Part shown: positions 36,270 through 46,787 of the stretch, piece after piece
Layout of the letters: every line of letters begins with the position of its first letter
How positions within the stretch are numbered: position 1 is the first letter of the stretch
Assembly: GCF_018919065.1 (NCBI RefSeq)
Contig: NZ_JAHLQG010000012.1
Location: 62,001 to 126,000 of the forward strand
Length of the DNA stretch: 64,000 nt
DNA from: Blautia sp. MSJ-9
GTDB lineage: Bacteria; Bacillota; Clostridia; Lachnospirales; Lachnospiraceae
Reading direction: 5' to 3'
Notes under the pieces: model-generated
The model's database searches: none
What the model was told of the DNA's origin: nothing
What the model saw: only the letters and a program-made list of their open reading frames with translations
Program-made: the position numbers and the translations under genes

Positions 36270-37427
36270 TTACTGTGCACTTTCCGCATTATCTGCTTCT
36301 GTAGTGTCATCAGTTGCCTCTGCGACTCCACTGTCGGATGTCGTATCTGCACTCTCCACAGAAGCAGAATCCGTACTACTTACACGGGTATTCAAAAACG
36401 CCAGTTCTTTCTTTACAGTCTTATCTTCCGGATACAGATCCAGATATTCTTTCGCTTTCTGCAGTGCAGTCTGAAAATCCAGTTTCTTCTCATAAACTGC
36501 AATCTCATTAAACAACAGGCTCTGCAGCTCTTCACCTTCTGCCACATGAATTCCGCTGGATATATTAGAAAGCGCACTGTCATAGTCTCCCGCTTCGATA
36601 TCACACAGCGCAAGCCCGTTGAATCCCTTCGCTCCATTGTCTGCCTGTGATACATACTGCTGGAACATAGTTCTTGCATTCTCGCTGTCGCCCTGCTCCA
36701 TATATACCATTCCAAGCAATGCCAGAGCTTCTGTATTATTTCCGTCAATTGCCTGTTTCAGCTCATCTACATCATTATCGTAATCATCCATATAGTAATA
36801 GACCCGACCGCGATCACAATGATCCTGCGCATTCTTCGCAGTGCCTGACAAAGCGGCCTCCAGATAACGAGTTCCATCAGCCTCCATATCCTTATCCAGG
36901 TATGCTCCATAGATCTGAATTGCTCTGTCATAAGTCGCATCCTCACCATATGCCTGCTCAAAATTAGAGGCAGCTTCCTCATAAGAGTCCATAGCCAATG
37001 CAGTCTCTCCTGTGAGGAAATAGATATCTGCGTCCATATCGTAGGATTCCGCCAATGCCTGACAATCTGCCAGAGCTTCCTCATATGCTTTTATTTTCAG
37101 ATAAACGGCAGCTCTATAGGACAGAATGTCCTTTTTCAGATTCTTTCCCACCTTATCACTATTCAGCGCATTTGTAAAATTCGTTATGGCATCTTCATAA
37201 TTTCCCAGTTTCATCTGGGCTACACCGGCTCCTCTGTAAGATTGAGCAACTTTTACTCCTGCTGCGATCGCAGTTTCATATTCCTCCAGGGCAATCTCGT
37301 AATTCCCCTGCTCCAGATCCAAAGCCGCCTGTTTATAGTTCTTTGTATCTTCCGGACTGCAGCCTGTCAGAAGCATAAGACTCAGACAGCCTGCTGCCAG
37401 AAGCAGTCCAGTTTTTCTAATTTTCAT
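36270..37427 (-). CDS. TPR-repeat lipoprotein
   Basis: An exported, lipid-anchored 385-residue protein. The signal peptide ends in the lipobox LTGC (Cys23). About nine tetratricopeptide repeats fill residues 30-340, and an acidic Ser/Thr/Asp tail closes the protein. TPR arrays mediate protein contacts; the partner is unknown. It begins 21 bases after the glmM stop, so it is likely co-transcribed with glmM and might serve envelope assembly, which is inference from position. Confidence 0.87.
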   Translation of the reverse strand: MKIRKTGLLLAAGCLSLMLLTGCSPEDTKNYKQAALDLEQGNYEIALEEYETAIAAGVKVAQSYRGAGVAQMKLGNYEDAITNFTNALNSDKVGKNLKKDILSYRAAVYLKIKAYEEALADCQALAESYDMDADIYFLTGETALAMDSYEEAASNFEQAYGEDATYDRAIQIYGAYLDKDMEADGTRYLEAALSGTAKNAQDHCDRGRVYYYMDDYDNDVDELKQAIDGNNTEALALLGMVYMEQGDSENARTMFQQYVSQADNGAKGFNGLALCDIEAGDYDSALSNISSGIHVAEGEELQSLLFNEIAVYEKKLDFQTALQKAKEYLDLYPEDKTVKKELAFLNTRVSSTDSASVESADTTSDSGVAEATDDTTEADNAESAQ

Positions 37428-37447
37428 GCAATTCCCTTGTCGGCTGA

Positions 37448-38794
37448 TCAGTCAACGATCAAACCTTCTGCTTCCATTACTTTCACTACTCGATCTACTT
37501 TCTCATGGCAGATCTCATCAGTTCCGGCTTCCACCATTACACGGATCAGTGGTTCTGTACCACTCTCGCGTACAAGAATACGTCCGTCAGTTCCAAGTTC
37601 TTTTGCCACCTCTTTTACAATTGCGACAACCTTCGAATTCTCTCTTGCAGTCTTTTTGTCTGCTACACGGACATTTCTGAGAAGCTGCGGATAAACTTTC
37701 ATTTCTTTTGCCAGATCACACAGAGTTGCTTTCTTCTCCACGCATGCTTCCATGACCATCAGAGAAGTCAGTATTCCGTCACCTGTTGCAGCATAACGGC
37801 TGAAAATGATGTGTCCAGACTGCTCGCCGCCCAGGCTGTAATCATTCTCCATCATATTCTCAGCTACATATTTGTCACCAACGGCGGTCTGCTCATATTT
37901 CATGCCTTCTCTTTCCAGAGATTTGTACAAACCAAGATTAGACATAACAGTAGTTACCACTGTATCTCCTTTTAATCTGCCCTGCTCTTTGAGATATTTT
38001 CCACATACATACATGATCTTATCGCCGTCAACCACATTTCCCTTATGATCTACGGCAATACAGCGGTCAGCATCGCCATCATATGCAAAGCCGATATCCA
38101 GTCCATTATCTACCACATATTTCTGCAGAACTTCAATATGTGTAGAGCCACAGTTTGTATTGATATTGGTTCCATCCGGCTGATTGTTGATCACATAAGT
38201 CTTTGCCTGAAGTGCATCAAATACGCTCTTTGCAATTGCTGAAGAGCTTCCGTTTGCACAGTCAAGACCAACTTTCAGACCTTTGAAATCACGGCTTGGA
38301 ATAGAAATCAGATGTCCGATATAACGGTTTCTTCCTGATGCAAAGTCTACGGTACGTCCAATATCTTCCTTGGTTGCCAGAGGAAGATCCTCGATCAGGC
38401 CATCCAGATATGCTTCGATTCTTGTTTCTACTTCTGCTTCGATCTTCTGTCCATTGCCGTTCAGAAGCTTGATACCGTTATCATAGAATGGATTATGACT
38501 TGCAGAAATCATGATTCCACAGTCAAAATCCTCTGTGCGTACTGCATAGGAAACGCTCGGAGTTGTAGTCACATGAAGAAGATATGCATCAGCACCGGAC
38601 GCAGTCAGGCCTGCAACAAGTGCATACTCAAACATATAGCTGCTTCTTCTTGTATCTTTTCCGATGACGATTTTGGCCTTATGCTCTCTTCCGTAATACC
38701 AACCAACATAACGTCCTACTTTAAATGCATGATCTACTGTCAGTTTTACATTAGCTTCTCCACGAAATCCATCTGTTCCAAAATATTTTCCCAT
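37448..38794 (-). CDS. glmM: Phosphoglucosamine mutase
   Basis: Interconverts glucosamine-6-phosphate and glucosamine-1-phosphate, feeding UDP-GlcNAc for peptidoglycan. The 448 residues match the family: GTDGFRGEAN near the N-terminus, the phosphoserine loop ISASHNP (about 97-103), the magnesium loop DGDADR (about 238-243), and the sugar-binding GGEQSGH (about 324-330) and RESGTEPLIR (about 416-425). It follows the nucleotidyltransferase gene by 70 bases on the same strand. Confidence 0.96.
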   Translation of the reverse strand: MGKYFGTDGFRGEANVKLTVDHAFKVGRYVGWYYGREHKAKIVIGKDTRRSSYMFEYALVAGLTASGADAYLLHVTTTPSVSYAVRTEDFDCGIMISASHNPFYDNGIKLLNGNGQKIEAEVETRIEAYLDGLIEDLPLATKEDIGRTVDFASGRNRYIGHLISIPSRDFKGLKVGLDCANGSSSAIAKSVFDALQAKTYVINNQPDGTNINTNCGSTHIEVLQKYVVDNGLDIGFAYDGDADRCIAVDHKGNVVDGDKIMYVCGKYLKEQGRLKGDTVVTTVMSNLGLYKSLEREGMKYEQTAVGDKYVAENMMENDYSLGGEQSGHIIFSRYAATGDGILTSLMVMEACVEKKATLCDLAKEMKVYPQLLRNVRVADKKTARENSKVVAIVKEVAKELGTDGRILVRESGTEPLIRVMVEAGTDEICHEKVDRVVKVMEAEGLIVD

Positions 38795-38864
38795 AATAGC
38801 TCTCCTTTACTCACACTGCTGTCTGTATCTTATTCGATCGTCTGTCTGTCAATTACTCCCGAAA

Positions 38865-39779
38865 TTATTTATAAAGTCCCTGCGGATATACTCCTGCATC
38901 TGTGAGATCCTTAAATGCGTTCATTACTGTTTCTTTATCTTCCTGGTAAGTTACACCAAACCATGTATCCTTTGTCTCCAGAACATCTACCTTTGCACTT
39001 CCGTTCTTGATCAGACGATCTACCAGCTCTGGAAGAAGATACTCTTTCTTGATCTCATCCGGTGTCAGACCGCCAAGAAATTCCACAAATCCCTTCTCAA
39101 GGATCTCCATGAAATCCGGTGTCAGTCCCCACATATTCATGGAAACCAGGTCCTTTACATCCAGCGCTTTCACATTTCCGTCAGTTCTTGACTCAGCGCC
39201 GGCCGCAGTTTTAAATATATCATGTGTCTCTGTTACACCTGTAAGCTGTCCATTCTCAATATTGCAGATACCTCTTGTAACACTTCCATTATCGCTTAAT
39301 GTATTTCCCAGTCGGAATCCCGCCATGCAAATATGAATCTTGCCATCTTTTAGCTGTTCCTGGATCAGGTAGTCATGTACTTTTACATAAGCTTCTTTTC
39401 CATAGTAATCATCTGCATTGATAACGATAAACGGCTCATCCAGAACTTTCTTTGCAGCAAGTACTGCCTGGCCGGTTCCCCATGGTTTCGTACGGTCTGC
39501 AGGTTTGCTAAATCCTTCCGGCAGATCATCCAGTTCCTGGAAAACATACTCTACTTCTGTGATCTTCTCAATGCGCTCTCCGATCACTTTGCGGAATTCC
39601 TCTTCCAGATCCTTACGAATGATAAACACAACCTTGTTAAATCCTGCTTCCAGAGCATCATGGATAGAATAGTCCATAATAATCTCACCGCACGGTCCTA
39701 CCGGTGCAAGCTGCTTGATCCCTTTTCCAAAACGGCTTCCGATTCCTGCTGCCATAATTACAAGTGCTGTTTTCTGCAT
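38865..39779 (-). CDS. Sugar nucleotidyltransferase-like protein
   Basis: A 304-residue protein of the nucleotidyl-transferase (GT-A) superfamily. It has the N-terminal nucleotide loop MAAGIGSRFGKGIKQL (about 9-24), a QAVLAAK segment and the metal-binding INADDYYG (about 120-127). It is related to UTP-glucose-1-phosphate uridylyltransferases, but the exact sugar is unknown. Position directly before glmM suggests a role in activated-sugar supply. No oddity in length. Confidence 0.85.
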   Translation of the reverse strand: MQKTALVIMAAGIGSRFGKGIKQLAPVGPCGEIIMDYSIHDALEAGFNKVVFIIRKDLEEEFRKVIGERIEKITEVEYVFQELDDLPEGFSKPADRTKPWGTGQAVLAAKKVLDEPFIVINADDYYGKEAYVKVHDYLIQEQLKDGKIHICMAGFRLGNTLSDNGSVTRGICNIENGQLTGVTETHDIFKTAAGAESRTDGNVKALDVKDLVSMNMWGLTPDFMEILEKGFVEFLGGLTPDEIKKEYLLPELVDRLIKNGSAKVDVLETKDTWFGVTYQEDKETVMNAFKDLTDAGVYPQGLYK

Positions 39780-39882
39780 AAATATTTTCCTCCTGTTTTC
39801 CTTCTCCTATTCTCATGCTTTTTCAGCTGTTTCCTATTCCTTCTTACATCTGCCGGTTCTCCCAGCCCGTCAGTATGCTGTC

Positions 39883-40959
39883 TTATTCCTCATCCTGCAG
39901 ATTGCTCAGTTTCGCTGCCTGATCTGCTGCGATCAGACTGTCAATGATCTCATCCAGATCACCGTTTAAGATATTCTCAAGTCTGTGCAGTGTCAGTTTG
40001 ATTCTATGGTCTGTCACACGTCCCTGCGGGAAGTTATAAGTTCTGATCTTCTCAGAACGGTCCCCTGTTCCGATCTGGCTTCTTCTTGCTTCTGCTTCTG
40101 CATCATGCTGCTTTGCAAGCTCCATCTCATACAGACGGGAACGCAGGACTTTCAATGCTTTATCCTTATTCTTAAGCTGTGACTTCTCATCCTGACATGA
40201 AATAACGATTCCTGTAGGGATATGAGTCAGACGTACCGCAGAGTCGGTTGTATTGACACACTGTCCACCATTACCAGACGCACGGAATACATCGAACTTA
40301 CAGTCGTTCATATCCAGATGGAAATCAATCTCCTCTGCTTCCGGCATAATGGCAACAGTACAGGTAGATGTATGAATACGTCCGCCGGATTCTGTCTCCG
40401 GAACTCGCTGTACACGATGTACACCACTCTCATATTTCAGTCTGGAATAAGCACCGGCACCTGTGATCATGAAAGTAACTTCCTTGAACCCGCCGATACC
40501 ATTCTCATTAAGACTCATCATCTCTGTTTTCCAGCGGCGGGATTCTGCATATTTTACATACATGCGGTAAATCTCTGCTGCAAAAAGAGCTGCCTCATCT
40601 CCACCTGCACCTGCACGGATTTCAACGATAACGTTCTTATTATCATTCGGGTCCTTAGGCAGAAGAAGGATTTTAAGCTCATGCTCCAGTTCCTCTACAT
40701 TCTTCTTCGCGTCAGCTAACTCTTCCTTAAGCATCTCGCGCATATCTTCATCTTTCTCTTCCTCAAGCATAGAAAGACTGTCCTGAATAGTCTCTTTATT
40801 CTTCTTATACTCACGGTAAGCATCTACGATTGGCTGCAGATCACTCTGTTCCTTCATCAGCTTCTGAAAATGCTCCTGATTGTCTGTAACACCAGGCTCT
40901 CCAAGCTCATTGAGCACTTCCTCAAAGCGAATGAGCAGATCGTCTAATTTATCAAACAT
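39883..40959 (-). CDS. prfA: Peptide chain release factor 1
   Basis: Reads UAA and UAG stop codons and triggers peptide release. The 358-residue protein (ATG at 40959, with GGAGGAG just upstream; a longer frame is rejected) has the catalytic GGQ in SGNGGQCVN (about 232-234). The gene overlaps the end of prmC, whose product methylates this GGQ glutamine. The prmC-prfA coupling is widely conserved. Confidence 0.97.
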   Translation of the reverse strand: MFDKLDDLLIRFEEVLNELGEPGVTDNQEHFQKLMKEQSDLQPIVDAYREYKKNKETIQDSLSMLEEEKDEDMREMLKEELADAKKNVEELEHELKILLLPKDPNDNKNVIVEIRAGAGGDEAALFAAEIYRMYVKYAESRRWKTEMMSLNENGIGGFKEVTFMITGAGAYSRLKYESGVHRVQRVPETESGGRIHTSTCTVAIMPEAEEIDFHLDMNDCKFDVFRASGNGGQCVNTTDSAVRLTHIPTGIVISCQDEKSQLKNKDKALKVLRSRLYEMELAKQHDAEAEARRSQIGTGDRSEKIRTYNFPQGRVTDHRIKLTLHRLENILNGDLDEIIDSLIAADQAAKLSNLQDEE

Positions 40960-41920
40960 GTTTCTCCTCCTGTAAATTCCTTCGTCCAAGGACTACCCGG
41001 TCTAGTCCGGCGAGGTCCTGTCTTATCTCAATATTCTCAAATCCTTCTTTTTGCAAAAGGCCTGCCACATCTTCTCCCTGACTGCATCCGATTTCATATA
41101 GAAGCCAGCCACCTGGAACCAGATAGTTCTTTGCCTGTTTTGTGATAGCCCTGTAGAAATAAAGGCCGTCTTCCATGCCGTCCAGTGCCATTCGCGGATC
41201 GTGAAGTCTCACTTCATCCATAAGTTCCTCGATCTCCGCTGTTGGAATATATGGCGGATTTGAAATAATCATATCATAAGCAGTGCTATGATTTCCATTA
41301 CTATTTTTATGTTCTGTATCTTTTCTGTTACTTTCTGTTGATGTAATACCAGATCCTGTAAAATATCCCGCAGAAAACAGGTTACTTTTTATAAATTCTG
41401 CCCTGCTATCCACTTCCAGTGTCCGTGCATTCTTTCCTGCTACTTCCAGTGCTTTTTCCGACAGATCCACACCTGTTCCGTACGCACTCGGAATCTCTTT
41501 CAGCAGGCTGATCAAGATACATCCGGATCCGGTACACATATCCAGTATATGCAGTCCTTTCTCAGATTCTTCTGATTTTGCTGTTTTCATACATTCCAGC
41601 GCGGATTCCACCAGGGTTTCTGTGTCCTGTCTCGGTACCAGCACGTTCTCATCTACATAAAATTCATATCCCATAAAAAAAGCCTGATGCGTGAGATGCT
41701 GCAGCGGTATGTGCTCAGCACGTCTGCCGATCAGTTCAAGATACTGGTCATAGACACTTTCTGTAACACATTCTTCTCCGTGTGCAAAATAATACGCCCG
41801 GCTTTTTCCTGTGGTATATTCCAGAAGGAGCCAGGCATCCAGCCCGGCTTCCTCAATCCCTGCCTGCGCAAGGATGTTCTGTCCTTTTTTTAATAATCCT
41901 GTCAGAGTTTCTCCGTTCAT
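40952..41920 (-). CDS. prmC: Release factor glutamine methyltransferase PrmC
   Basis: SAM-dependent N5-methyltransferase acting on the GGQ glutamine of release factors. The 322-residue protein has an N-terminal helical domain, the SAM motif DMCTGSGCI (about 128-136) and catalytic NPPY (about 222-225). A hydrophilic insertion of roughly 25 residues rich in Ser, Asn, Lys and Thr lies just before NPPY, making it longer than most homologues. It overlaps prfA by 8 bases and follows the DUF1385 gene. Confidence 0.94.
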   Translation of the reverse strand: MNGETLTGLLKKGQNILAQAGIEEAGLDAWLLLEYTTGKSRAYYFAHGEECVTESVYDQYLELIGRRAEHIPLQHLTHQAFFMGYEFYVDENVLVPRQDTETLVESALECMKTAKSEESEKGLHILDMCTGSGCILISLLKEIPSAYGTGVDLSEKALEVAGKNARTLEVDSRAEFIKSNLFSAGYFTGSGITSTESNRKDTEHKNSNGNHSTAYDMIISNPPYIPTAEIEELMDEVRLHDPRMALDGMEDGLYFYRAITKQAKNYLVPGGWLLYEIGCSQGEDVAGLLQKEGFENIEIRQDLAGLDRVVLGRRNLQEEKHV

Positions 41921-42048
41921 GGAGTTACACCTTTCTATTCTTGCTTAATACAAACAACAGTCTATTTTTTCAAAATATCCAGTAAATATTTGCAATCCGT
42001 TTCAATACTTACTCAGAACCGAATATCTGAATTTTATCTTCCTACTGA

Positions 42049-43065
42049 TCATTCAGCATTTACAGAAGTTGTGTTCTCAGATGCTTCCGTTTCCTCAGCA
42101 GGTGGAACTTCAACCCCAAATTCTTCTTTCAGATAAGCTCTCCAGTCAAAGACTGCTTCCACAGCCTTGATAGCAACTTCTGCCATATCTGCTGTCGGTT
42201 CCTTAGTGGTCAGCTTCTGCATTGCCAGACCTGGTTTACTGAAGAAATCAGCAATCTTGCTGTCAGATCTGCCTGCCCACTGGATGATTTCAAAGGAAAT
42301 TCCGGCTACAACCGGCACCATAAGAAGTCTTCCGAACAGTCTCACCCAATAGCCCGGAACCAGTACAAAAATAAAATGCAGGAAAATGCTGACCAGCATA
42401 ACCAGAAACAGGAAACTTGTTCCACAACGCTTATGCTGTCTGGAGCTTGCCAGAACATTCTCTACCGTAAGCGGCAGCCCATGCTCTACACAGTTAATGC
42501 ATTTATGTTCTGCCCCATGGTACATGAATGTTCTCTGAATATCCTTCATTCTGGAGATCAGAAGCATATATCCCATAAATAATGCAAGTTTCACAAATGC
42601 CTCTACTATTGTAACTACAAATTCAGAAGCCCCTACTTTTCTGCAAAGACTTGCAAGTGCATACGGAAGCAACATGAAAGCGGCAATAGACACTACAATA
42701 GAAATTGCAACTGTGACATACAGCAGCCATTTGAACTGTTTGTCCTCTTTTGCCTTCTTTGCCTTACGCTCTTCCTCAGAAAGTGCGGCATTCTTTTCTG
42801 CTTCCTCTTCATCCTCCTCGTCTCCTGCGATCTCAGCAGAATACATCAGGCACTTCGTACCCACTACCAGAGAATCTACGAAACTGACTACCCCACGGAT
42901 CAGAGGGTACTTAAGAAATTTTGCATTTCCAAACGTACATTTGTAGTCTTCTACTTTTAATTCAATCCCATTGTCCGGCCTGCGGACGGCAATGGAATAC
43001 TTGTCTTTGTGGCGCATCATAATGCCTTCCATTACAGCCTGGCCGCCGATATTTGATGATCTCAT
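42049..43065 (-). CDS. DUF1385 membrane protein (YqhQ-like)
   Basis: A 338-residue polytopic membrane protein with the family start SNIGGQAVMEGIMMR, a charged Glu/Lys cytosolic insert (about 80-110), helices at about 113-135 and 145-170, the conserved HGAEHKCINC segment (about 180-190) and helices at about 215-260. The function of DUF1385 is not established. It lies between rpmE and prmC, a conserved clostridial position. Confidence 0.9.
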   Translation of the reverse strand: MRSSNIGGQAVMEGIMMRHKDKYSIAVRRPDNGIELKVEDYKCTFGNAKFLKYPLIRGVVSFVDSLVVGTKCLMYSAEIAGDEEDEEEAEKNAALSEEERKAKKAKEDKQFKWLLYVTVAISIVVSIAAFMLLPYALASLCRKVGASEFVVTIVEAFVKLALFMGYMLLISRMKDIQRTFMYHGAEHKCINCVEHGLPLTVENVLASSRQHKRCGTSFLFLVMLVSIFLHFIFVLVPGYWVRLFGRLLMVPVVAGISFEIIQWAGRSDSKIADFFSKPGLAMQKLTTKEPTADMAEVAIKAVEAVFDWRAYLKEEFGVEVPPAEETEASENTTSVNAE

Positions 43066-43118
43066 TCTTTTCTCCTACGGAAAATATTAATTCCTGTTTT
43101 ATTCTCCATAAAACAAGA

Positions 43119-43146
43119 AAGGTTGAGATTTCCCAACCTCAACCTT
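43119..43146 (-). terminator. Hairpin after rpmE
   Basis: AAGGTTGAG pairs with CTCAACCTT; a moderately U-rich stretch follows on the minus strand, so it may attenuate between rpmE and the DUF1385 gene. Confidence 0.7.
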
Positions 43147-43168
43147 CTCACATTTTACTATATTCTGA

Positions 43169-43369
43169 TTATTTCAGGCCGTATTTCTTGTTGAACTTAT
43201 CGATACGTCCACGAGCCTGAGCTGCTTTCTGCTGACCTGTATAGAATGGATGACATTTAGAGCAGATTTCTACGTGGATGTCCTGTTTTGTAGATCCTGT
43301 TACGAATGTGTTTCCACAGTTGCAGGTTACAGTTGCCTGATAATAATTAGGATGGATTCCTTCTCTCAT
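43169..43369 (-). CDS. rpmE: 50S ribosomal protein L31, zinc-binding type
   Basis: A 66-residue ribosomal protein. The zinc-binding cysteines CNCG and [10 protein letters not shown] (about 14-16 and 34-37) identify the Zn-containing form rather than the zinc-free YtiA-like paralogue. The ATG at 43369 follows AGAGAGG; an in-frame GTG three codons earlier is too close to that box. It follows rho, as in many Firmicutes. Confidence 0.95.
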   Translation of the reverse strand: MREGIHPNYYQATVTCNCGNTFVTGSTKQDIHVEICSKCHPFYTGQQKAAQARGRIDKFNKKYGLK

Positions 43370-43512
43370 GATTTTCACCTCTCTGTAAAGATTCTATTTT
43401 CTATTCGTATTCATTTGACGAATTTACTATTAAACAGCTTTATGAGTATAACATATTGTCCCTGGGAATGCAAGTTTTTTTAAAATTTATTTTAACAAAT
43501 TTTAAAAATTAA

Positions 43513-43539
43513 GTTACTGAGAACGGAATGAACAGTAAC
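43513..43539. repeat. Dispersed palindromic repeat, family A
   Basis: GTTACTG-AGAACGGAATGAA-CAGTAAC, the core in inverted orientation, between rho and rpmE and embedded in an AAATTAGGTTAC/GTTAC-type extended stem. Confidence 0.75.
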
Positions 43540-43559
43540 CTAATTTTTCTCCATTATTT

Positions 43560-45224
43560 TCAGAAAAATTTCTGTTTTTTTACAGTCTGTACAAATTCTT
43601 CATTATTTCTGGTTCGTGCAAACATATTCAGGATCTGTTCTACTGCATCCTCAGACTTCATTCCATTGAGCGCTTTACGCATATTGTAGACCGCTTCCTG
43701 CTCCTCTTTATTCAGCAGCAGATCTTCCCTTCTGGTACCTGATTTCTGGATATCAATCGCCGGGAATACACGTTTCTCCTGAAGTTTACGGTCCAGAACC
43801 AGTTCCATATTACCGGTTCCCTTAAATTCCTCATAGATAACATCATCCATCTTACTTCCTGTATCTACAAGTGCAGTTGCAAGAATGGTAAGGCTGCCGC
43901 CCTCCCTCATATTTCTGGCCGCACCAAAGAATCTCTTCGGCATATGAAGGGCTGCCGGATCCAGACCACCGGAAAGAGTTCTGCCGCTTGGCGGAATGAT
44001 CAGATTGTACGCTCTTGCCAGTCTTGTGATAGAATCAAGCAGAATTGTAACGTCTTTCTTGTGCTCAACCAGACGACGTGCACGTTCTACAACCATCTCA
44101 GATACACGTTTATGATGTTCCGGAAGCTCATCAAAAGTAGAATAAATAACTTCTACGTTATCACCGCAGATAGCTTCCTTAATATCTGTAACTTCCTCCG
44201 GACGTTCATCGATCAGAAGGATGATCAGATGCATGTCCGGATTGTTTCTGAGAATGGATTTCGCAACATCTTTTAACAAAGTGGTCTTACCTGCTTTCGG
44301 AGGAGATACGATCATACCTCTCTGTCCCTTACCGATCGGGCTGATCAGATCCACGATTCTCATGGCTACTGTACCGCCAGGTCTCTCCATCTTCAGTCTC
44401 TCATTTGGAAAGATTGGAGTCATATCCTCGAAATTGTATCGTTTCTGTCCTTCGCTTGGATGGAATCCGTTGATCGAAGTCACATATAAAAGGGCACTGA
44501 ATTTCTCTCCCTGTGTCTTGATGCGGATATTTCCTTTAATGATATCTCCTGTTTTCAGATTAAATCTGCGGATCTGCGACGGTGACACATAAATATCATT
44601 CTCTCCCGGCAGATAGTTCTCGCAGCGAATGAAACCGTATCCATCCGGAAGCACCTCCAGGATTCCATCTGCACGTTCTCCACTGTCAAGCTGCTGTACA
44701 GTCTCTGCAGGTGCATGATACTGCGGTCTCTCCTGTGTTCTGTCTGCCTGATAGTCCTGTACTCTGTCCTGCATGTTTTCTGTCTGATGCTCCTGATTTC
44801 TGTCCTGTACATGCTCCATCTGGCGTTCCTGACTTCTGTCCTGTACCCGCTCTGCCTGGCGCTCCTGACTTCTGTCTTGTGTTCGCTCTATCTGGCGCTC
44901 CTGTCCTCTGCCATATTGCTGTGGTCTGTTATATTTCAGTGGTCTTCCGTACTGTCTTGGTCTCTCTGCCGCACTCTCCTGTGCTCTCTCAGCTACAGCT
45001 CCCTGCACATTCTCCTGTGGTTTCTCTGCTGCATTTCCCCATACCTCTTCCTGTGGTTTTTCCTGTACGGTTTCCTGCGCTTTTGAAGTATTTTCCAGTT
45101 CATCTTCGCGAAGCATTCTCTCGATCAATTCCGGTTTTCTTAATGTCGAAATCCCTTTTAATCCTCTGGCCTTTGCCAAATCTTTTAAAGTTGCCAGTGA
45201 TAATGATTCATACTTTTCTCTCAT
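43560..45224 (-). CDS. rho: Transcription termination factor Rho with a repetitive insertion
   Basis: Hexameric RNA-dependent ATPase that terminates transcription. The 554-residue protein has an N-terminal SAP-like domain (about 5-40), a long low-complexity insertion (about 45-180), the RNA-binding cold-shock domain (about 185-255) and the ATPase domain with Walker A PPKAGKT (about 315) and Q-/R-loop segments. Within the insertion, residues 110-169 are five tandem 12-residue units of the form RQxExxQDRxQE. Such insertions are known to vary among Rho proteins and can alter RNA binding or condensation. rpmE follows it. Confidence 0.95.
   Translation of the reverse strand: MREKYESLSLATLKDLAKARGLKGISTLRKPELIERMLREDELENTSKAQETVQEKPQEEVWGNAAEKPQENVQGAVAERAQESAAERPRQYGRPLKYNRPQQYGRGQERQIERTQDRSQERQAERVQDRSQERQMEHVQDRNQEHQTENMQDRVQDYQADRTQERPQYHAPAETVQQLDSGERADGILEVLPDGYGFIRCENYLPGENDIYVSPSQIRRFNLKTGDIIKGNIRIKTQGEKFSALLYVTSINGFHPSEGQKRYNFEDMTPIFPNERLKMERPGGTVAMRIVDLISPIGKGQRGMIVSPPKAGKTTLLKDVAKSILRNNPDMHLIILLIDERPEEVTDIKEAICGDNVEVIYSTFDELPEHHKRVSEMVVERARRLVEHKKDVTILLDSITRLARAYNLIIPPSGRTLSGGLDPAALHMPKRFFGAARNMREGGSLTILATALVDTGSKMDDVIYEEFKGTGNMELVLDRKLQEKRVFPAIDIQKSGTRREDLLLNKEEQEAVYNMRKALNGMKSEDAVEQILNMFARTRNNEEFVQTVKKQKFF
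44718..44897 (-). repeat. 36-bp tandem repeat within rho
   Basis: Five consecutive 36-base units encode the RQxExxQDRxQE dodecamers of the Rho insertion. The number of units divides by three bases, so copy-number change would keep the frame. Confidence 0.85.
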
Positions 45225-45379
45225 AAAATAATCCTCTGCTCTTCATCAATTAATAGTCACAATTATTTTGATTTTCGTTTTTTCAACTTCTTATGTATCT
45301 GACTGATTTCTCTATAATGTTTATTTCGTTCTTCTTCTATAACTGTTCATGGGATAATCTGTCCGAAACGACATGAATA

Positions 45380-45439
45380 GTTACTGCTCACTCCATTCCC
45401 AGCAACACACTTCGCGGGATATTACCAGTGAATAGTAAC
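45380..45439. repeat. Dispersed palindromic repeat, family A
   Basis: GTTACTGCTCACTCCATTCCCAG core, CACTTCGCGGGATA block, then TGAATAGTAAC at the end. It lies in the 457-base gap upstream of rho; the rest of that gap shows only a CCAGAG/CTCTGG hairpin (about 45609-45631) behind the protease gene and no coding frame. Confidence 0.75.
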
Positions 45440-45680
45440 CATGAATATCTAATTATATTTAGTATCCGTGGGACATCGGCTGTCCTGTAGTTCTTTTCTA
45501 TATTAACATATTTCCTGTAATATTGCCAATACTATATTATTCCAAAATAGTTTTGTTGGCAAGCTCTTTCATCCGACACAAATCGCCGCTGTCTATAATA
45601 CAAGAATCCAGAGACATCTGCCTCTGGATCCTTATGTTATATGGTATAAAGTTTATTAAGGAAATTCTTATTTACCTGTC

Positions 45681-46628
45681 TTATTTCCAAACCACGCTGT
45701 ATGTCTTCTGCACTTTCGCAATGCGGTCATCTGTGAACTTGGAAACAGCTTCCTGTACTGCTGCATAAGTCTTAGGTCTTGCAGATTTCAGGGCTGCAGG
45801 ATTCAATGTATATTCCTTGAAGGACTCTGCAAAGTACTCTGAGCTGTTCTGTGTAACGTAAGATTTGTTATATGCTGTATACAGAGCTTTCTCCTGTGCG
45901 AAAATCGCCTTGAATGCAGCTGTCTGATCTGTATTTCCGGAAATAAATGCTACAAAATGTCCTAACTCATGATAAACAGTATCATCTAATTTTCTAAGTG
46001 TGATCTTTCTGTTGCGAGTATCATAATATCCGGAATAAGAAACAGACGGATCTACCACTGCTGTAAATCCAAGTGTTCTGTATGCAGTAAGTACACGACT
46101 GTCTGCTTTTGATGCATACTGTCCAACATCGATTGTGCCCTTCACAGAACTGGAAGTTGATACTGCAGTTGTTGTGCCGGTTTTAGCAGTTGTAGTAGTT
46201 GTTACTGTTGTTGTTGCATTTGTGGTAACAACTTTTACCTTAGATTTCTTTGTATACTTCTCTGTAACATTCTTTACAACTGTTGTCTGAGTTACAACTG
46301 TAGCATTTGATGTCTCAGCTGTCTTCTTAGATGTTGTAGATGTTTCCGGAAGAGCCTTTGTATAAGTCTTGGTTGCGGCTTTCTTCATGGTAACTTTCTT
46401 GGTTGAAGTACTCTTGCTTGTTTTGGTGTTTACTTTCGGCTGGGATGCGAGAGGTGTTTCCTCTTCCTCAATGGTAGTCTCCATTACCGGATCCGTGTAT
46501 GACGGCAGTTCCGGAATCTGATTCTGCTGTACCACAGCCGTACCACCTACTGCTACTGCAAGAACTACTGCTGTAATCCCTGCTGCTACTTTTCTTTTCT
46601 TTAATAATTCGACTATTCTCTTCTTCAT
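45681..46628 (-). CDS. Secreted HExxH metalloprotease (lethal-factor/PPEP-like)
   Basis: An exported 315-residue protein (ATG at 46628). A signal anchor (about 12-33) is followed by a long Thr/Lys/Val-rich linker (about 60-165) and a compact protease domain (about 166-315) with the zinc motif HELGH (220-224) and a downstream glutamate in SEYFAES (Glu268), the gluzincin layout of anthrax-lethal-factor-like and Pro-Pro endopeptidases. The substrate is unknown. Expression is under a c-di-GMP-I riboswitch plus terminator. The same regulatory link exists for Zmp1/PPEP-1 of Clostridioides difficile, which cleaves surface adhesins. Confidence 0.8.
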   Translation of the reverse strand: MKKRIVELLKKRKVAAGITAVVLAVAVGGTAVVQQNQIPELPSYTDPVMETTIEEEETPLASQPKVNTKTSKSTSTKKVTMKKAATKTYTKALPETSTTSKKTAETSNATVVTQTTVVKNVTEKYTKKSKVKVVTTNATTTVTTTTTAKTGTTTAVSTSSSVKGTIDVGQYASKADSRVLTAYRTLGFTAVVDPSVSYSGYYDTRNRKITLRKLDDTVYHELGHFVAFISGNTDQTAAFKAIFAQEKALYTAYNKSYVTQNSSEYFAESFKEYTLNPAALKSARPKTYAAVQEAVSKFTDDRIAKVQKTYSVVWK

Positions 46629-46689
46629 AATCTTATACACATCCTTTCTGATTATGCCCCTACATGAAATGCGTTCTAAAAATACAAAA

Positions 46690-46713
46690 ACCGCTTATAT
46701 AACTATAAACGGT
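46690..46713 (-). terminator. Riboswitch expression-platform terminator
   Basis: On the minus strand ACCGTTTATA pairs with TATAAGCGGT (one G-U), followed by UUUUUG. It lies between the aptamer and the protease start. A second hairpin, AGCTGA/TCAGCT at 46726-46743, sits between aptamer and terminator. Confidence 0.8.
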
Positions 46714-46787
46714 CGCCACAAAATCAGCTGACAGACATCAGCTTTCATCATATTCTCTGAAATCGCATCACAAAATCGGATTTAAAT

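Noticed and set aside
44711..45226. Long plus-strand frames opposite the rho repeat region
   Set aside because: They are shadows of the 36-bp tandem repeats in rho; periodic sequence keeps alternative frames open.
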